Source: Caballeronia sp. INDeC2
Lineage (GTDB): Bacteria > Pseudomonadota > Gammaproteobacteria > Burkholderiales > Burkholderiaceae
Direction of reading: 5' to 3'
Assembly: GCF_023631325.1 (NCBI RefSeq)
Contig: NZ_JALQDG010000009.1
Span: 1-64,000 of the forward strand
DNA length: 64,000 nt
Shown here: positions 33,786-42,709 of the stretch, one piece after another
Numbering within the stretch: the stretch's first letter is position 1
Layout: every line of letters begins with the position of its first letter
Translations under genes and position numbers: made by a program
Notes under the pieces: model-generated
Databases searched by the model: none
Seen by the model: only the letters and a program-made list of their open reading frames with translations
What the model was told of the DNA's origin: nothing

Positions 33786-35522
33786 GTGCTCTCATTTCTG
33801 CTCAAGCTGCGAACACGCGCGCAACAGCTCTTTCGTCTGTCGGACTCGCATACGATGCTCGTATGGGCGGTCGTCGTCGGCGTGGCGGGCGCGTTCGCGA
33901 CGTCCGTCTTTCGTGAAGGCATTCAGGTCCTGCAACGTCTTCTCGGCAATCCTTCGGAAGGGCTCGTCGCGCTTGCGCATGTGCTGCCTTGGCCCGTGCG
34001 TGTGCTGCTGCCGGCCGTGGGCGGCCTCATCGCGGGCGTCTGTCTGCTGATCGCGCGCAAGCACGCCAGCAAGAACGCGAGCACGGACTACATGGAAGCC
34101 GTCACCATCGGCGATGGAGTGGTGCCCGTCTGGCAAAGTCTCTGGCGCAGCCTGTCGTCGCTCATCACGATTTCGAGCGGCGGTTCGATCGGCCGCGAAG
34201 GTTCGATGGTGCAACTCGCCGCGCTCGCATCGTCGCTGATCGGACGCTGGGTCCACTTCGATCCGCCGCGCCTGCGTCTGCTCGTCGCGTGCGGCGCGGC
34301 GGCCGGTATCACGTCGGCGTACAACGCGCCCATCGCCGGCGCGTTTTTCGTCACCGAACTCGTGCTCGGCTCGATGGCGATGGAAAGCTTCGGACCGGTC
34401 GTCGTCTCGTCGGTGGTCGCCAATATCACGATGCGCGAGTTCGCCGGTTATCGCCCGCCGTACGAGATGCCGGTGTTTCCGACCGTGACGGGCGTCGAAG
34501 TGCTGCTCTTCGTCGTGCTCGGGCTTTTGTCGGGCGTGCTCGCACCGTATTTCCTGCGGCTGCTCGCGGCATCCAGAAAGCGCTTTTCGACGCTGCCCTT
34601 GCCCTTGCCGGTGCGTCTTGCGCTCGGCGGCCTGATCGTCGGCGTGATCTCGATCCGGTGGCCCGAAGTCTGGGGCAACGGCTACGAAGTCGTGAACTCG
34701 CTGCTGCACGAACCGTGGACGTGGACAGCGCTGCTCACCGTGCTCGTCTTCAAGATCGTCGCGACGGCGGCCACCGCCGGCTCGGGCGCGGTCGGCGGCA
34801 TCTTCACGCCGACGCTTTTCGTCGGCGCGGTGCTCGGCTGTCTGTACGGCATCGGCGTGCACACGATCTGGCCGGACTCGACTTCCGCGCCCTTCGCCTA
34901 CGCGATGGTCGGCATGGGCGCGTTTCTCGCCGCCGCCACGCACGCGCCCCTCATGGCGATCCTGATGATCTTCGAGATGACGCTCTCGTATCAGGTCATG
35001 CTGCCGCTGATGCTCTCGTGCGTGATCGCGTACTTCATCGCGCGCACGTCGGAACAGACGTCCATGTACGAAGTCACGCTGCGCCGCAATCGTGAGGAGA
35101 AAGAGCGCCTGCGCCTCGCCGCGACGCAGATGCGCGAACTCGTCAAGCCCGCCGATACCGTCGTGCCGCTCACCGCCAACATCAAGGACATGACGCGCGT
35201 GTTCCTCGAATATCCGGTGAAGTATCTCTATGTGGTCGATGAAGCCGAGCGCTTTCGCGGCGTGGTCGCGCTGAAGGACATCACCTCCGATCTGCTCGAC
35301 GAGCACGACACCAAAACCAAGACCGCCGCGGACTATCTTCAGCCGCAATTCGACGTGCTCACGCCCGACATGTCGCTCGGCGAGGCGCTTCAGCACTTCC
35401 TCGCGTTTCAGGGCGAACGGCTTCCGGTGATCGAGAAAAAGACGCAGCCGCTCTTGCTCGGCGTCGTGTACAAAACGTCGCTTCTGGACGCATACTTCCG
35501 TTTGAATCCGACGTCGCGCTGA
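33786..35522 (+). CDS. ClC-family chloride channel / Cl-/H+ antiporter with CBS domains
   Basis: Inner-membrane ClC protein of 578 aa. The selectivity segment SSGGSIGREGSMVQL carries the gating glutamate Glu138, and GVAAGITSAYNAPIAGAFF-like sequence (CGAAAGITSAYNAPIAGAFF) and GSGAVGGIFTPTLFVGA are the other two ClC signature loops. The C-terminal 130 residues hold a pair of CBS regions (TRVFLEYPVKYLYVVDEAER and GEALQHFLAFQGERLPVIEK). Retention of the gating Glu suggests an antiporter or gated channel. The start is a GTG at 33786 without a clear ribosome site; an ATG at codon 24 would remove the first cytoplasmic helix. Confidence 0.92.
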   Translation: MLSFLLKLRTRAQQLFRLSDSHTMLVWAVVVGVAGAFATSVFREGIQVLQRLLGNPSEGLVALAHVLPWPVRVLLPAVGGLIAGVCLLIARKHASKNASTDYMEAVTIGDGVVPVWQSLWRSLSSLITISSGGSIGREGSMVQLAALASSLIGRWVHFDPPRLRLLVACGAAAGITSAYNAPIAGAFFVTELVLGSMAMESFGPVVVSSVVANITMREFAGYRPPYEMPVFPTVTGVEVLLFVVLGLLSGVLAPYFLRLLAASRKRFSTLPLPLPVRLALGGLIVGVISIRWPEVWGNGYEVVNSLLHEPWTWTALLTVLVFKIVATAATAGSGAVGGIFTPTLFVGAVLGCLYGIGVHTIWPDSTSAPFAYAMVGMGAFLAAATHAPLMAILMIFEMTLSYQVMLPLMLSCVIAYFIARTSEQTSMYEVTLRRNREEKERLRLAATQMRELVKPADTVVPLTANIKDMTRVFLEYPVKYLYVVDEAERFRGVVALKDITSDLLDEHDTKTKTAADYLQPQFDVLTPDMSLGEALQHFLAFQGERLPVIEKKTQPLLLGVVYKTSLLDAYFRLNPTSR

Positions 35523-35750
35523 AACTGCGCAGGCGTGCAATTTCGTGGCGCGCAACCAAGCGTGCGCGCACGCTTGACGCGTGTCGGACCGACTTCACAT
35601 TTCACTCGAAGTATCTTCGCGCGACGCCCACTCGTCGCGCCCGTGCGCGCATCGTGCGAACGGACGATGTGCACGGCGAGCGGCGCATAGGTTTATCGGC
35701 ATAGGCTTTGCTTGGTGCCTTACGCTGCTCACGTGAGGAGGGGTTGCCCG

Positions 35751-36017
35751 ATGAAGACCTCAACGTTGTTGTCGATGGCCCTGGTTTCGGTCTCGTGCTA
35801 CGCCGCGCCGCTGCACACGAGTTCGACTGACGATTCGACCGCCACCATTGCCGCGACGCGCGCCGCGCTGCGTGTGAACGCCGCGCCCGTTGCGCCGCCT
35901 GCGCCCGACATCTCGGCGCAGGACCTCGATCATGCGCGCTGGCGTCATGTGCCGCTGCCGAAGTCGCGTGCACCGAACCACGGCATGGCGAGCCAGCCGA
36001 TTCAGGTGCAGACCTGA
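35751..36017 (+). CDS. Small exported hypothetical protein (88 aa)
   Basis: Unrecognised 88-aa protein with signal peptide MKTSTLLSMALVSVSCYA, cleaved after a typical AxA-like site. The mature part is Ala/Pro-rich and short (PVAPPAPDISAQDLDHARWR). A Cys near residue 16 is not in a clean lipobox. The ATG follows GAGGAGGGG by 8 bases, a strong ribosome site. A DUF2795 gene follows after 40 bases on the same strand. Likely a periplasmic protein of unknown role. Confidence 0.7.
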   Translation: MKTSTLLSMALVSVSCYAAPLHTSSTDDSTATIAATRAALRVNAAPVAPPAPDISAQDLDHARWRHVPLPKSRAPNHGMASQPIQVQT

Positions 36018-36057
36018 CGCGCCCTCCTCTCCACTGATTCGACCTCGGACCCTTGGA

Positions 36058-36300
36058 ATGACCGACACGCACGCAAAAAACGCCTTGAACGACGAGCCGA
36101 TCAACGATGAGATCGCCCAGGTGCTGCGCCTCGTGAAGTATCCCGCCAACAAGGACGGGATCGTCGACGCTGCGCGCGAAGCCGGCGTCTCCAACGACGT
36201 CATCACCGTGTTCGACGGGCTGCCCGAACAGGACTATCCGGACGCGAACGCCGTCGAGCAATTGCTGGGCAGCAATGGCGGCCCGGGAATCTCGATCTGA
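36058..36300 (+). CDS. DUF2795-like small protein
   Basis: An 80-aa soluble, acidic protein. The segment LRLVKYPANKDGIVDAAREA, GVSNDVITVFDGLPEQDY matches the DUF2795 family (function unknown; a compact helical domain resembling a DNA- or protein-binding module). The N-terminal 20 residues are polar. It is 40 bases downstream of the small exported protein gene; the ribosome site is TTGGA and weak. It is followed by 500 bases without a gene. Confidence 0.75.
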   Translation: MTDTHAKNALNDEPINDEIAQVLRLVKYPANKDGIVDAAREAGVSNDVITVFDGLPEQDYPDANAVEQLLGSNGGPGISI

Positions 36301-36800
36301 TCGTGCTCGCGCGATCCCGGTCAGGTCGTACAAAGCGTTCTTCATCAAAGGCTTAACGCCGATACGCCAGCCTTTTCAACACCGCTATCCACAGAAATTG
36401 TGGATAAGTCGGGTGTCGGATAGCTACGCATCTTATGAACGGAAAAGTGGCGCGATCCGCGCCGCGCGAGGATTCCGGCATGGAATCAAGAAACTAGATG
36501 AGTCGCCAAGTGGTTTTCCACAGCCCTTTCCCCGTGCGCTGGGGATAAGTTATGCAAAGCCCGGGATGCGTTGACCCATCATGAAGCGCTCATGACTTTC
36601 CGTTGAGCGTCAATCATTTAGCAGACTTTTAGAGACGTTTTCAACAGGGTGCTCCCCAATTCGTGGGGACAACCCGTGAGGACGGCTGCGACGATATGCC
36701 CACGGTCTGATCCCCGGAATTTATGTCCATCTTGCTTTGTAATACAAAGTAACCCGATGGCATAATCCCCGCACTCGGGATCTCAACAATCTTCACCTTC
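36301..36800. other. 500-bp non-coding stretch with a cluster of DnaA-box-like sites
   Basis: No gene is supported here. Four DnaA-box-like 9-mers occur: CTATCCACA at 36385-36393, a perfect TTATCCACA on the minus strand at 36399-36407 (the pair is inverted, 5 bases apart), TTTTCCACA at 36514-36522 and minus-strand TTATCCCCA at 36540-36548. A hairpin TCCCCA/TGGGGA lies at 36653-36669. The stretch is AT-richer than its surroundings. It ends in the promoter region of the DUF2946 gene. Confidence 0.6.
36736..36767 (+). promoter_or_regulatory. Candidate promoter with overlapping palindromic operator
   Basis: Perfect palindrome CTTTGTAATACAAAG (36736-36750, one central base). It overlaps a plausible -35 TTGTAA (36738-36743); CATAAT at 36762-36767 lies 18 bases further and fits a -10. 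The DUF2946 start codon is at 36801. This would let a repressor shut off the DUF2946/TonB-receptor unit; the regulator is unknown. Confidence 0.5.
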
Positions 36801-37190
36801 ATGCGCAGTCGCTTCCATCGACGAACCGGTTCAGTACTGGCATTGCTCGCAATGCTGCTGATCACGTTCGCGCCGATGGTCTCGCAACTGCTCGCGGCCA
36901 ATGCTCAGGCCGGCGATCCAAGCGCCGAACTCTGCTCGGTGCATGCGTCGACGTCCGCGGCCGAACTGCCCGCCGGCCATCACGCGCCGGACGCGCTCGC
37001 CCATCTCGACGATCAGGCCTGCGGCTATTGCCATTTCTTCGCGCATGCGCCGGCGATCTCGAACCCACGCGCCTCCGCGTCGCTCGATGTTCCGGCGCGC
37101 CGCACCGTCGTCGTCGCGCTCGTTCGCGTCGGGCGTCCCGCTCCTGCCTTCACCACGGCGCAATCACGCGCGCCACCGGTTCTCATCTGA
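36801..37190 (+). CDS. DUF2946-like exported protein (probable metal handling)
   Basis: A 129-aa protein with a signal/anchor helix SVLALLAMLLITFAPMVSQL and, in the mature part, the motif DDQACGYCHFFAHAP. The C-x2-C-H pattern near residues 74-78, with further His nearby (HHAPDALAHLDD), is the DUF2946 hallmark. Such proteins often sit with copper or other metal uptake genes, which fits the TonB receptor downstream; direct function is unproven. The ATG at 36801 lacks a strong ribosome site. A candidate operator/promoter lies 34-65 bases upstream. Confidence 0.78.
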   Translation: MRSRFHRRTGSVLALLAMLLITFAPMVSQLLAANAQAGDPSAELCSVHASTSAAELPAGHHAPDALAHLDDQACGYCHFFAHAPAISNPRASASLDVPARRTVVVALVRVGRPAPAFTTAQSRAPPVLI

Positions 37191-37287
37191 CTTCGTCCAA
37201 ACGGATCGATGCCATCGCGGCATCGGATGGCGTCGCGCGCCGGTAGCGTCGCGCCACGCGTTTTCAACACGAATTCAAAGAAGAACC

Positions 37288-37386
37288 ATGCTCACTCTCT
37301 CTGCGAGCGGCGGCCGCGTGCCGTCCGTCTATCTGCGCACGCGCACAGGCGCCCGATCCTTCGACATCGCGAGGACGCAGCCGTGA
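37288..37386 (+). CDS. Possible 32-aa leader ORF overlapping the TonB-receptor start
   Basis: ATG at 37288 with AAGAAG 4 bases upstream opens a 32-codon frame (MLTLSASGGRVPSVYLRTRT and on) whose TGA overlaps the GTG start of the receptor gene (GTGA, 37383-37386). The geometry suggests translational coupling, but the peptide has no recognisable features and may be non-functional. Low confidence. Confidence 0.3.
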   Translation: MLTLSASGGRVPSVYLRTRTGARSFDIARTQP

Positions 37387-39491
37387 AGCGACTCGCCCGA
37401 CAAAGCGCCCTCGTGACGGGCATCACCGCGCTGTTCGCCACGCGCGCCTTCGCTCAAGCCGCGCAACCCACGCAAACCAGCCAGCCCACGACGCTGCCCG
37501 CCGTGATCGTGCAGGGACAGGCGCAACATTCGCTGACATCGCAAAACGTCGCCGAACAAAAGCGCACGCTCGATCATACGGTCGGCTCCGTGGGCTTCGT
37601 CGACAGCGCGGACTATCAGAACACCTACGCCTTCACGCTGCGCGACGTCCTCAAGAACGTGCCCGGCGTATTCGTGCAGAACCGCTACGGGCAGGAGCTG
37701 CGCGTGTCGATTCGCGGTTCGGGCCTCGCGCGCGGGTACCATACACGCGGCTTGGAGATCCTTCAGGACGGCATCCCGACCAATCTCGCCGATGGCAGCG
37801 GCGACTACTATCAGATCGATCCGCTCGCGCTGCAATCCGTCGATGTCTACAAAGGCGGCAACGGCCTCGCGTATGGATCGTCGATGATGGGCGGCGCGAT
37901 CGATTTCGTGACGCCCAGCGCCTACACCGCCGAAGCGGCCAACATACTGCGGCTCGAAGGCGGCAGCTACGGCACGGTCAGAGGCAGCGCGCAGTTCTCG
38001 CGCGTGATGGGCCCGCTGGATTTCATCGGCACGTTCTCGGTGAATCATGCGGACGGCTATCGCGATCACGAGCGCGGGCAGTACGAACAGTTCAACGCGA
38101 ATATCGGCTATCGCTTCTCGCCGAGTGTCGAGACACGCTTCTATCTGGGCGCGTATGTCGTGGATCAGCAGTTGCCCGGCACGCTATCACTGAGCGACGC
38201 GCTTAACAATCCGACGAAGGCCGCCGCGAGCGCGCTGTCCGGCGATCAAGCGCGCGATACGCGCACCGAGCGCATCGCCAACAAGACGACCGTCAAGCTC
38301 GATGTCGGCCAGCTCGACTTTGTGACCTGGGCGATCCACAAGAGTCTTTATCACCCGATTTTCCAGGTTATCGATCAGGACGGCTGGACCTACGGCTTCG
38401 CGCCGCGCTATACCGCGACATTCAACGTCAGCGGGATGCGCAACGACCTGATCGCCGGCGCGCGCTTCTTCGGCGGCACCACGCAGGCGCGGCAATACGT
38501 CAACGTGTCGGGCAACGAAGGCGCGCAGACACTCGATTCGACGCAAAGCGCCTACAACTACGAGGCGTATGTCGAAGACCGCCTGTTCTTCCTGCCGACG
38601 TTCGCGCTGATGGCCGGCTTCAAGGCCTTGCGCGACGTGCGCAAGTATGTCGATCACGGCGGGCTCGCGGCCGACCCGAACTACAAGTCGGCGAGCGAGA
38701 CGTTCAGCGGCGTGAATCCGAAACTCGGCTTGATGTGGCAGCCGAATCGCGAGATCCAGGCTTATATCGACATCACGCGCAGCCAAGACGTGCCGGATTT
38801 CACCGATCTCACGCAGACCTTCGCGAACACCACGCGCTTCACGCCGCTCACGTCGCAACATGCGTGGACGCTCGAACTCGGCACGCGCGGCACACGCGAT
38901 CGCGTGAGCTGGGATCTCACTGCGTATCGGTCGCTCGTGCGCGACCAGTTGCTGCAATACACGACGAACCCGGACATCCCGGCATCGACCTTCAATGCGA
39001 ACAAGACGGTGCTGCAGGGCATCGAGGCGGGCGTATCGGTGGATGTTTGGCGCGATGTGACGCGCGCGGGCGCGGGCGACAAGATCACGCTATCGGGCTT
39101 GTGGAATCTCAGCGATTTCCGCTTCAAGGACGATCCGCAGTACGGCAATAACCGCATTGCGGGCGTGCCCGTGAATGTGCTTCGCGCGGTGCTCGGCTAC
39201 TCGCGGCCCGACGGATTTCACGTGTCCGCATCGGTCGATTGGGTGCCGGCCGGCGCCTGGGCCGACGACGCCAACACGCTGCGCGTGCCAGGCTATACGT
39301 TGCTCGGCGTGCAGGCGGGAATGGACTTTCGCAACGGCCTGTCGGTGTTTCTCGATGCGCGCAATCTGACCAACAAGCGCTACGTGAGCGACATCAGCAC
39401 CATCGCGAATGCGCAGACGGCGTCGTCGACCGCGATCTTCTATCCGGGCGAAGGCCGCAGCATCTTTGCGGGCGTGCGGTACGCCTTCTAA
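37383..39491 (+). CDS. TonB-dependent outer-membrane receptor
   Basis: Outer-membrane active-transport receptor of 702 aa. After the signal peptide (ending ATRAFAQ) come a plug domain (TLRDVLKNVPGVFVQNRYGQ, RVSIRGSGLARGYHTRGLEI, VDVYKGGNGLAYGSSMMGGA) and a 22-strand barrel ending in the terminal strand GRSIFAGVRYAF with the C-terminal Phe. It resembles FecA/siderophore-type receptors; the TonB-box-like PAVIVQG lies near the mature N-terminus. The DUF2946 gene upstream hints at a metal substrate such as copper, but iron-siderophore uptake is equally possible. GTG start at 37383 with GAGG 8 bases before; upstream ATGs are noise. Confidence 0.9.
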   Translation: MKRLARQSALVTGITALFATRAFAQAAQPTQTSQPTTLPAVIVQGQAQHSLTSQNVAEQKRTLDHTVGSVGFVDSADYQNTYAFTLRDVLKNVPGVFVQNRYGQELRVSIRGSGLARGYHTRGLEILQDGIPTNLADGSGDYYQIDPLALQSVDVYKGGNGLAYGSSMMGGAIDFVTPSAYTAEAANILRLEGGSYGTVRGSAQFSRVMGPLDFIGTFSVNHADGYRDHERGQYEQFNANIGYRFSPSVETRFYLGAYVVDQQLPGTLSLSDALNNPTKAAASALSGDQARDTRTERIANKTTVKLDVGQLDFVTWAIHKSLYHPIFQVIDQDGWTYGFAPRYTATFNVSGMRNDLIAGARFFGGTTQARQYVNVSGNEGAQTLDSTQSAYNYEAYVEDRLFFLPTFALMAGFKALRDVRKYVDHGGLAADPNYKSASETFSGVNPKLGLMWQPNREIQAYIDITRSQDVPDFTDLTQTFANTTRFTPLTSQHAWTLELGTRGTRDRVSWDLTAYRSLVRDQLLQYTTNPDIPASTFNANKTVLQGIEAGVSVDVWRDVTRAGAGDKITLSGLWNLSDFRFKDDPQYGNNRIAGVPVNVLRAVLGYSRPDGFHVSASVDWVPAGAWADDANTLRVPGYTLLGVQAGMDFRNGLSVFLDARNLTNKRYVSDISTIANAQTASSTAIFYPGEGRSIFAGVRYAF

Positions 39492-39502
39492 CCGCGCGAG
39501 GC

Positions 39503-41875
39503 TCAGCTCCCCCGATACTGCGCCGCACTCGCCGGCGCAGGCGCGGCGGGCTTCTTCGCGCCCTTGTCCTTCGCCGCGCCGCTCGCCGCCGCATCCGACG
39601 ACATATACGCCGGCGCCGCCTTCGCCTGCTGCTTCTGACCGGCGGGCGGCGCGCTCGGCGGGCGGCCGATGTCGGCGAGCATCTGCTGGCAAGGCAGCGG
39701 CTTGCTGTTGCTCGGCGCGATGAGCGGAATCAGCGCCGCGAACGGATTGATCAGCCCCAGACCTACGGCGGCGGCGCCGCGCAGCGCAAGGACCGGACTC
39801 ACACCGACATGCGGATCCTTGAACGTGCCCTTCACGTAAAGCGGCGAACGCAGCGAGAAAATGCGCAAGCCCTTCGTGTGCGGATGGATGCCCAGGTCCA
39901 TGTCCTCCGTCTTGAGATTGATGGTGCCATCGACGTTGATGACCGCGTCGTCGGTATCGAGCGCGAAGACGCGCGAATCGAGCACGCCGTCGGTCACGAC
40001 GAAATCCGCCGCCGCGCAGTTGATGTTCACGTCGCGCTTGCCGAAGAGCTTCTCGTACACGACGTTCGCCACGTTCAGCCCCGCCGCCTCCATGTACAGA
40101 CGGCTGACGGTCCCCTGCGTGATGAGCGCCTTCACCTCGCCGTTCGACGTCGCCGCGAGCGCCGCGGGCGAGTTGCCGGTGGCGGAGAGCGCGGCGTCAC
40201 CGTTGATCTCGCCGAGCGCGGATTGCATCGTCTTTACGGTCGGGAAAAGCTGCTTCAGCTTCAGATGCCGCGCCTGCGCCGATACGCGTCCCTTCAGCGG
40301 CGCGGCGCTGCCGTCGAGATGAATGTTCGATGCGAGCGATCCACCCGCCACGCCGAACTTGAGCGGCTCGAACGAGAGCACGCCGTTCGTCATCAGCACG
40401 TGCGTGTACAGGTTGGTGATCGGCAGATCCGGATCCTTGACGATGCGCTCGCCGGTGAACTTCACGTCGGCGTCGATGGCCTTCCAGCGATCGGTCTTGA
40501 ACTCCTCGGTCGGCAGCGCCTTCGAGGTCGGCTGCTTTTCCGTCTCGCCGCGCTTGGCCTTGCTCGCGTTCGAATCGGCGCCGATGATCGGCGCGAGATC
40601 CTTGAACTGCAACAGATGCGACACGAGCTCGCCCTGCAGGAGCGGCCGCGGCTTCTTGCCGGCATACACGAGCGATCCGTTGATGTCGCTGCCGCCCACG
40701 CGCCCCGTGAAGTTCTCGTAATGGAACACGTTGCCGTCTTCGCGGAACTGGCCGGTCAGCCGCCCTTCCGTGGCGAAAGGCGGCGTCTCGGGCAGCGTCA
40801 CGCCGGTGAACGGATAGAGATGCGCCATGCTGACGGCCTGGATCCACAGCCGCAGATCGAGCGCGGCGAGATGCGCCGGATCGGTCACCGTGCCGACGAA
40901 CGCAATATGCGTGTCGCCCAGGCGCACGTCGGCCTGGACCGGGAACGGGCGTGTCGCGTCCTGCACGGCCAGCACGCCGCCCAGCTTGCCGTCGCCTGAC
41001 ACCTTGCCGCCGTTGTACGTGCCCTTCACGTTCCAGCCGAACGCGTACGGCGGAATCGGCGGCTTCGGCCCTTCCTTGGTCGTGATGCTGGTATTCGCCG
41101 ACGTGCTCGCCGGATTGGGCGCGGACGCATTCGCCGCGGCAGCCGCCGACGCCGCGGACGCCGCCGACGCTTCGGACGCCGCGGCCGCATCGGCCTGTTT
41201 GTTGAGCTTCGCCGCGCCGCTCTTGCCGACCATTTCCGCCGACGACTTCGCGGACGCCGCTTCCTGCTGCTTGAGCGCATCGCCGATCGGCACGGGCTGC
41301 CCGAGCGTATCGATGACGACCTGCATCTCGGCCTTGGTGACTTCATCGTGCACGTCGACGGTGCCCTTCGCGAGCGAGATGTCGCCGAGCCTCAGATTCC
41401 ACGTCGACGGTTCCGTCGATTGCTTGAACTTGAACGTCCAGTTGTTGCGATTGTCCTTGAGCCGCTCGATATCGATCGACGGATTCACGAGATTGATCGT
41501 CGGGATCACGATGTCGTGCGCTAGCAGCGGCAGCACGGCCACCTGAAAATCGATCTCGTCGAGCGTCGCGAAGAATTTCTGGCGCGCCCAGTCCGGATTC
41601 GCGATGGTGATTTTTTCAGCGGAGAAGCGCGGCCACGGCACCCAGCGTTTCCAGCCCGTTTCGTTGGGCGGACGATGCCAGCCCACTTTCAGATCGCCCG
41701 TGATCTCGAAGCGGCGGCCGATCGCTTCGGACACTTTGTCGTCCACCCAAGGCCGCAGACGGTTCCAGTCGAAGGTCAGGAATATGACCACCAGTATTGC
41801 GATCAGAACCGCCAGAACGGCAAAAACCCATGCGACGATCCTTCCGATTTTTCCGGTCGTTCTGGCCTGCGGCAT
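39503..41875 (-). CDS. AsmA-family protein
   Basis: Large envelope protein of 790 aa. One N-terminal transmembrane helix (IVAWVFAVLAVLIAILVVIF) is followed by the AsmA signature region (WNRLRPWVDDKVSEAIGRRF, DLKVGWHRPP). A long beta-rich periplasmic part and the C-terminal AsmA-like domain follow (GEINGDAALSATGNSPAALA and DFVVTDGVLDSRVFALDTDD). An Ala/Ser low-complexity insertion lies around residues 225-265 and an Ala/Lys/Pro tail ends the protein. Family members are bridge-like phospholipid-transport proteins of the envelope. The ATG has GGAG upstream. It is convergent with the TonB-receptor gene. Confidence 0.9.
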   Translation of the reverse strand: MPQARTTGKIGRIVAWVFAVLAVLIAILVVIFLTFDWNRLRPWVDDKVSEAIGRRFEITGDLKVGWHRPPNETGWKRWVPWPRFSAEKITIANPDWARQKFFATLDEIDFQVAVLPLLAHDIVIPTINLVNPSIDIERLKDNRNNWTFKFKQSTEPSTWNLRLGDISLAKGTVDVHDEVTKAEMQVVIDTLGQPVPIGDALKQQEAASAKSSAEMVGKSGAAKLNKQADAAAASEASAASAASAAAAANASAPNPASTSANTSITTKEGPKPPIPPYAFGWNVKGTYNGGKVSGDGKLGGVLAVQDATRPFPVQADVRLGDTHIAFVGTVTDPAHLAALDLRLWIQAVSMAHLYPFTGVTLPETPPFATEGRLTGQFREDGNVFHYENFTGRVGGSDINGSLVYAGKKPRPLLQGELVSHLLQFKDLAPIIGADSNASKAKRGETEKQPTSKALPTEEFKTDRWKAIDADVKFTGERIVKDPDLPITNLYTHVLMTNGVLSFEPLKFGVAGGSLASNIHLDGSAAPLKGRVSAQARHLKLKQLFPTVKTMQSALGEINGDAALSATGNSPAALAATSNGEVKALITQGTVSRLYMEAAGLNVANVVYEKLFGKRDVNINCAAADFVVTDGVLDSRVFALDTDDAVINVDGTINLKTEDMDLGIHPHTKGLRIFSLRSPLYVKGTFKDPHVGVSPVLALRGAAAVGLGLINPFAALIPLIAPSNSKPLPCQQMLADIGRPPSAPPAGQKQQAKAAPAYMSSDAAASGAAKDKGAKKPAAPAPASAAQYRGS

Positions 41876-42019
41876 GACGGCTCCATCCGTTTTTTCTGAT
41901 TATGAGTGCGGCAGCACATAGTGTGCCCGCGCAAGCCGCGCCGGTTGTCGCATAGATGGCCGCTGAACACCGAATGTCCGTAAGATGTCCGCTCGAAGCA
42001 CTCGACCCCACATAAATAG

Positions 42020-42709
42020 ATGCCTTTTACGCCTTCTATCGAGCTGGTCGCCGCGCACGGCGTCGTGCGTCGCGATGCGCTTCGCGGCGCGGTGCTTCTG
42101 CATCCCACGGAGTTCGTGCTTTATGCGGGCCAGCGCGCGGCGATCACCGGGCCCTCGGGCTCCGGCAAGAGCGTCTTTCTGCGCGCGCTCGCGCTGCTCG
42201 ATGCATGCGACGCCGGTTATGTCGCGTGGCGCGGCGAGCGCATCGCACGTGCGGGCATACCGGCTTATCGGCGGCGCGTCGCGTATATCGCGCAGCGTCC
42301 CACGATGCTCGATGGCACCGTCGAGGACAATCTGCGCTATCCGTTCACACTGAAAACCTATCGCGATACGCATTTCGATCGCGACGCGGCGACGCGGCTG
42401 GCGCAAGCAGCCGGGCGCGGCGCGGATTTCCTCGACAAGCTCGCGAGCGATCTGTCAGGCGGCGAAGCGCAGATCGCGGCGCTCGTGCGCGTGCTGCAAC
42501 TCGCGCCCGATGTGCTGCTGCTCGACGAGCCGACCGCATCGCTCGATCCGGCATCGGCGCGTTCGATCGAAGCGCTCGTCGGCGCGTGGTTCGACGCTGG
42601 GCCGGAGCGCGCGTGCATCTGGGTATCGCACGATGCGGAACAGGCGCGGCGCGTCGCCACCCGTCACCTGACGATGGACGCGGGCGTGCTCGGAGGCGAC
42701 ACGCGATGA
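42020..42709 (+). CDS. fetA: FetA/YbbL-type ABC transporter ATP-binding protein
   Basis: ABC ATPase of 229 aa, with Walker A GPSGSGKS at residues 44-51, signature LSGGEAQIAALVRVLQLAPD, Walker B VLLLDEPTASLD and H-loop WVSHD. It overlaps the next gene, a UPF0014/FetB permease, by 4 bases (ATGA), which identifies the pair as FetAB, an exporter linked to iron homeostasis and oxidative-stress resistance in E. coli. The ATG at 42020 has no clear ribosome site. Confidence 0.88.
   Translation: MPFTPSIELVAAHGVVRRDALRGAVLLHPTEFVLYAGQRAAITGPSGSGKSVFLRALALLDACDAGYVAWRGERIARAGIPAYRRRVAYIAQRPTMLDGTVEDNLRYPFTLKTYRDTHFDRDAATRLAQAAGRGADFLDKLASDLSGGEAQIAALVRVLQLAPDVLLLDEPTASLDPASARSIEALVGAWFDAGPERACIWVSHDAEQARRVATRHLTMDAGVLGGDTR

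Noticed and set aside
33792-35555. 587-aa open frame on the minus strand
   Set aside because: Antisense to the ClC gene, which shows all family motifs; the frame is an Arg/Asp/His-rich shadow.
36385-36548. Chromosomal replication origin oriC
   Set aside because: No dnaA, dnaN, rnpA, parAB or rep genes and no AT-rich 13-mer unwinding region nearby; only the boxes are present.
39239-40999. 586-aa plus-strand frame across the TonB receptor and AsmA genes
   Set aside because: Runs through the 3' end of one real gene and antisense to another; no signal or family features.
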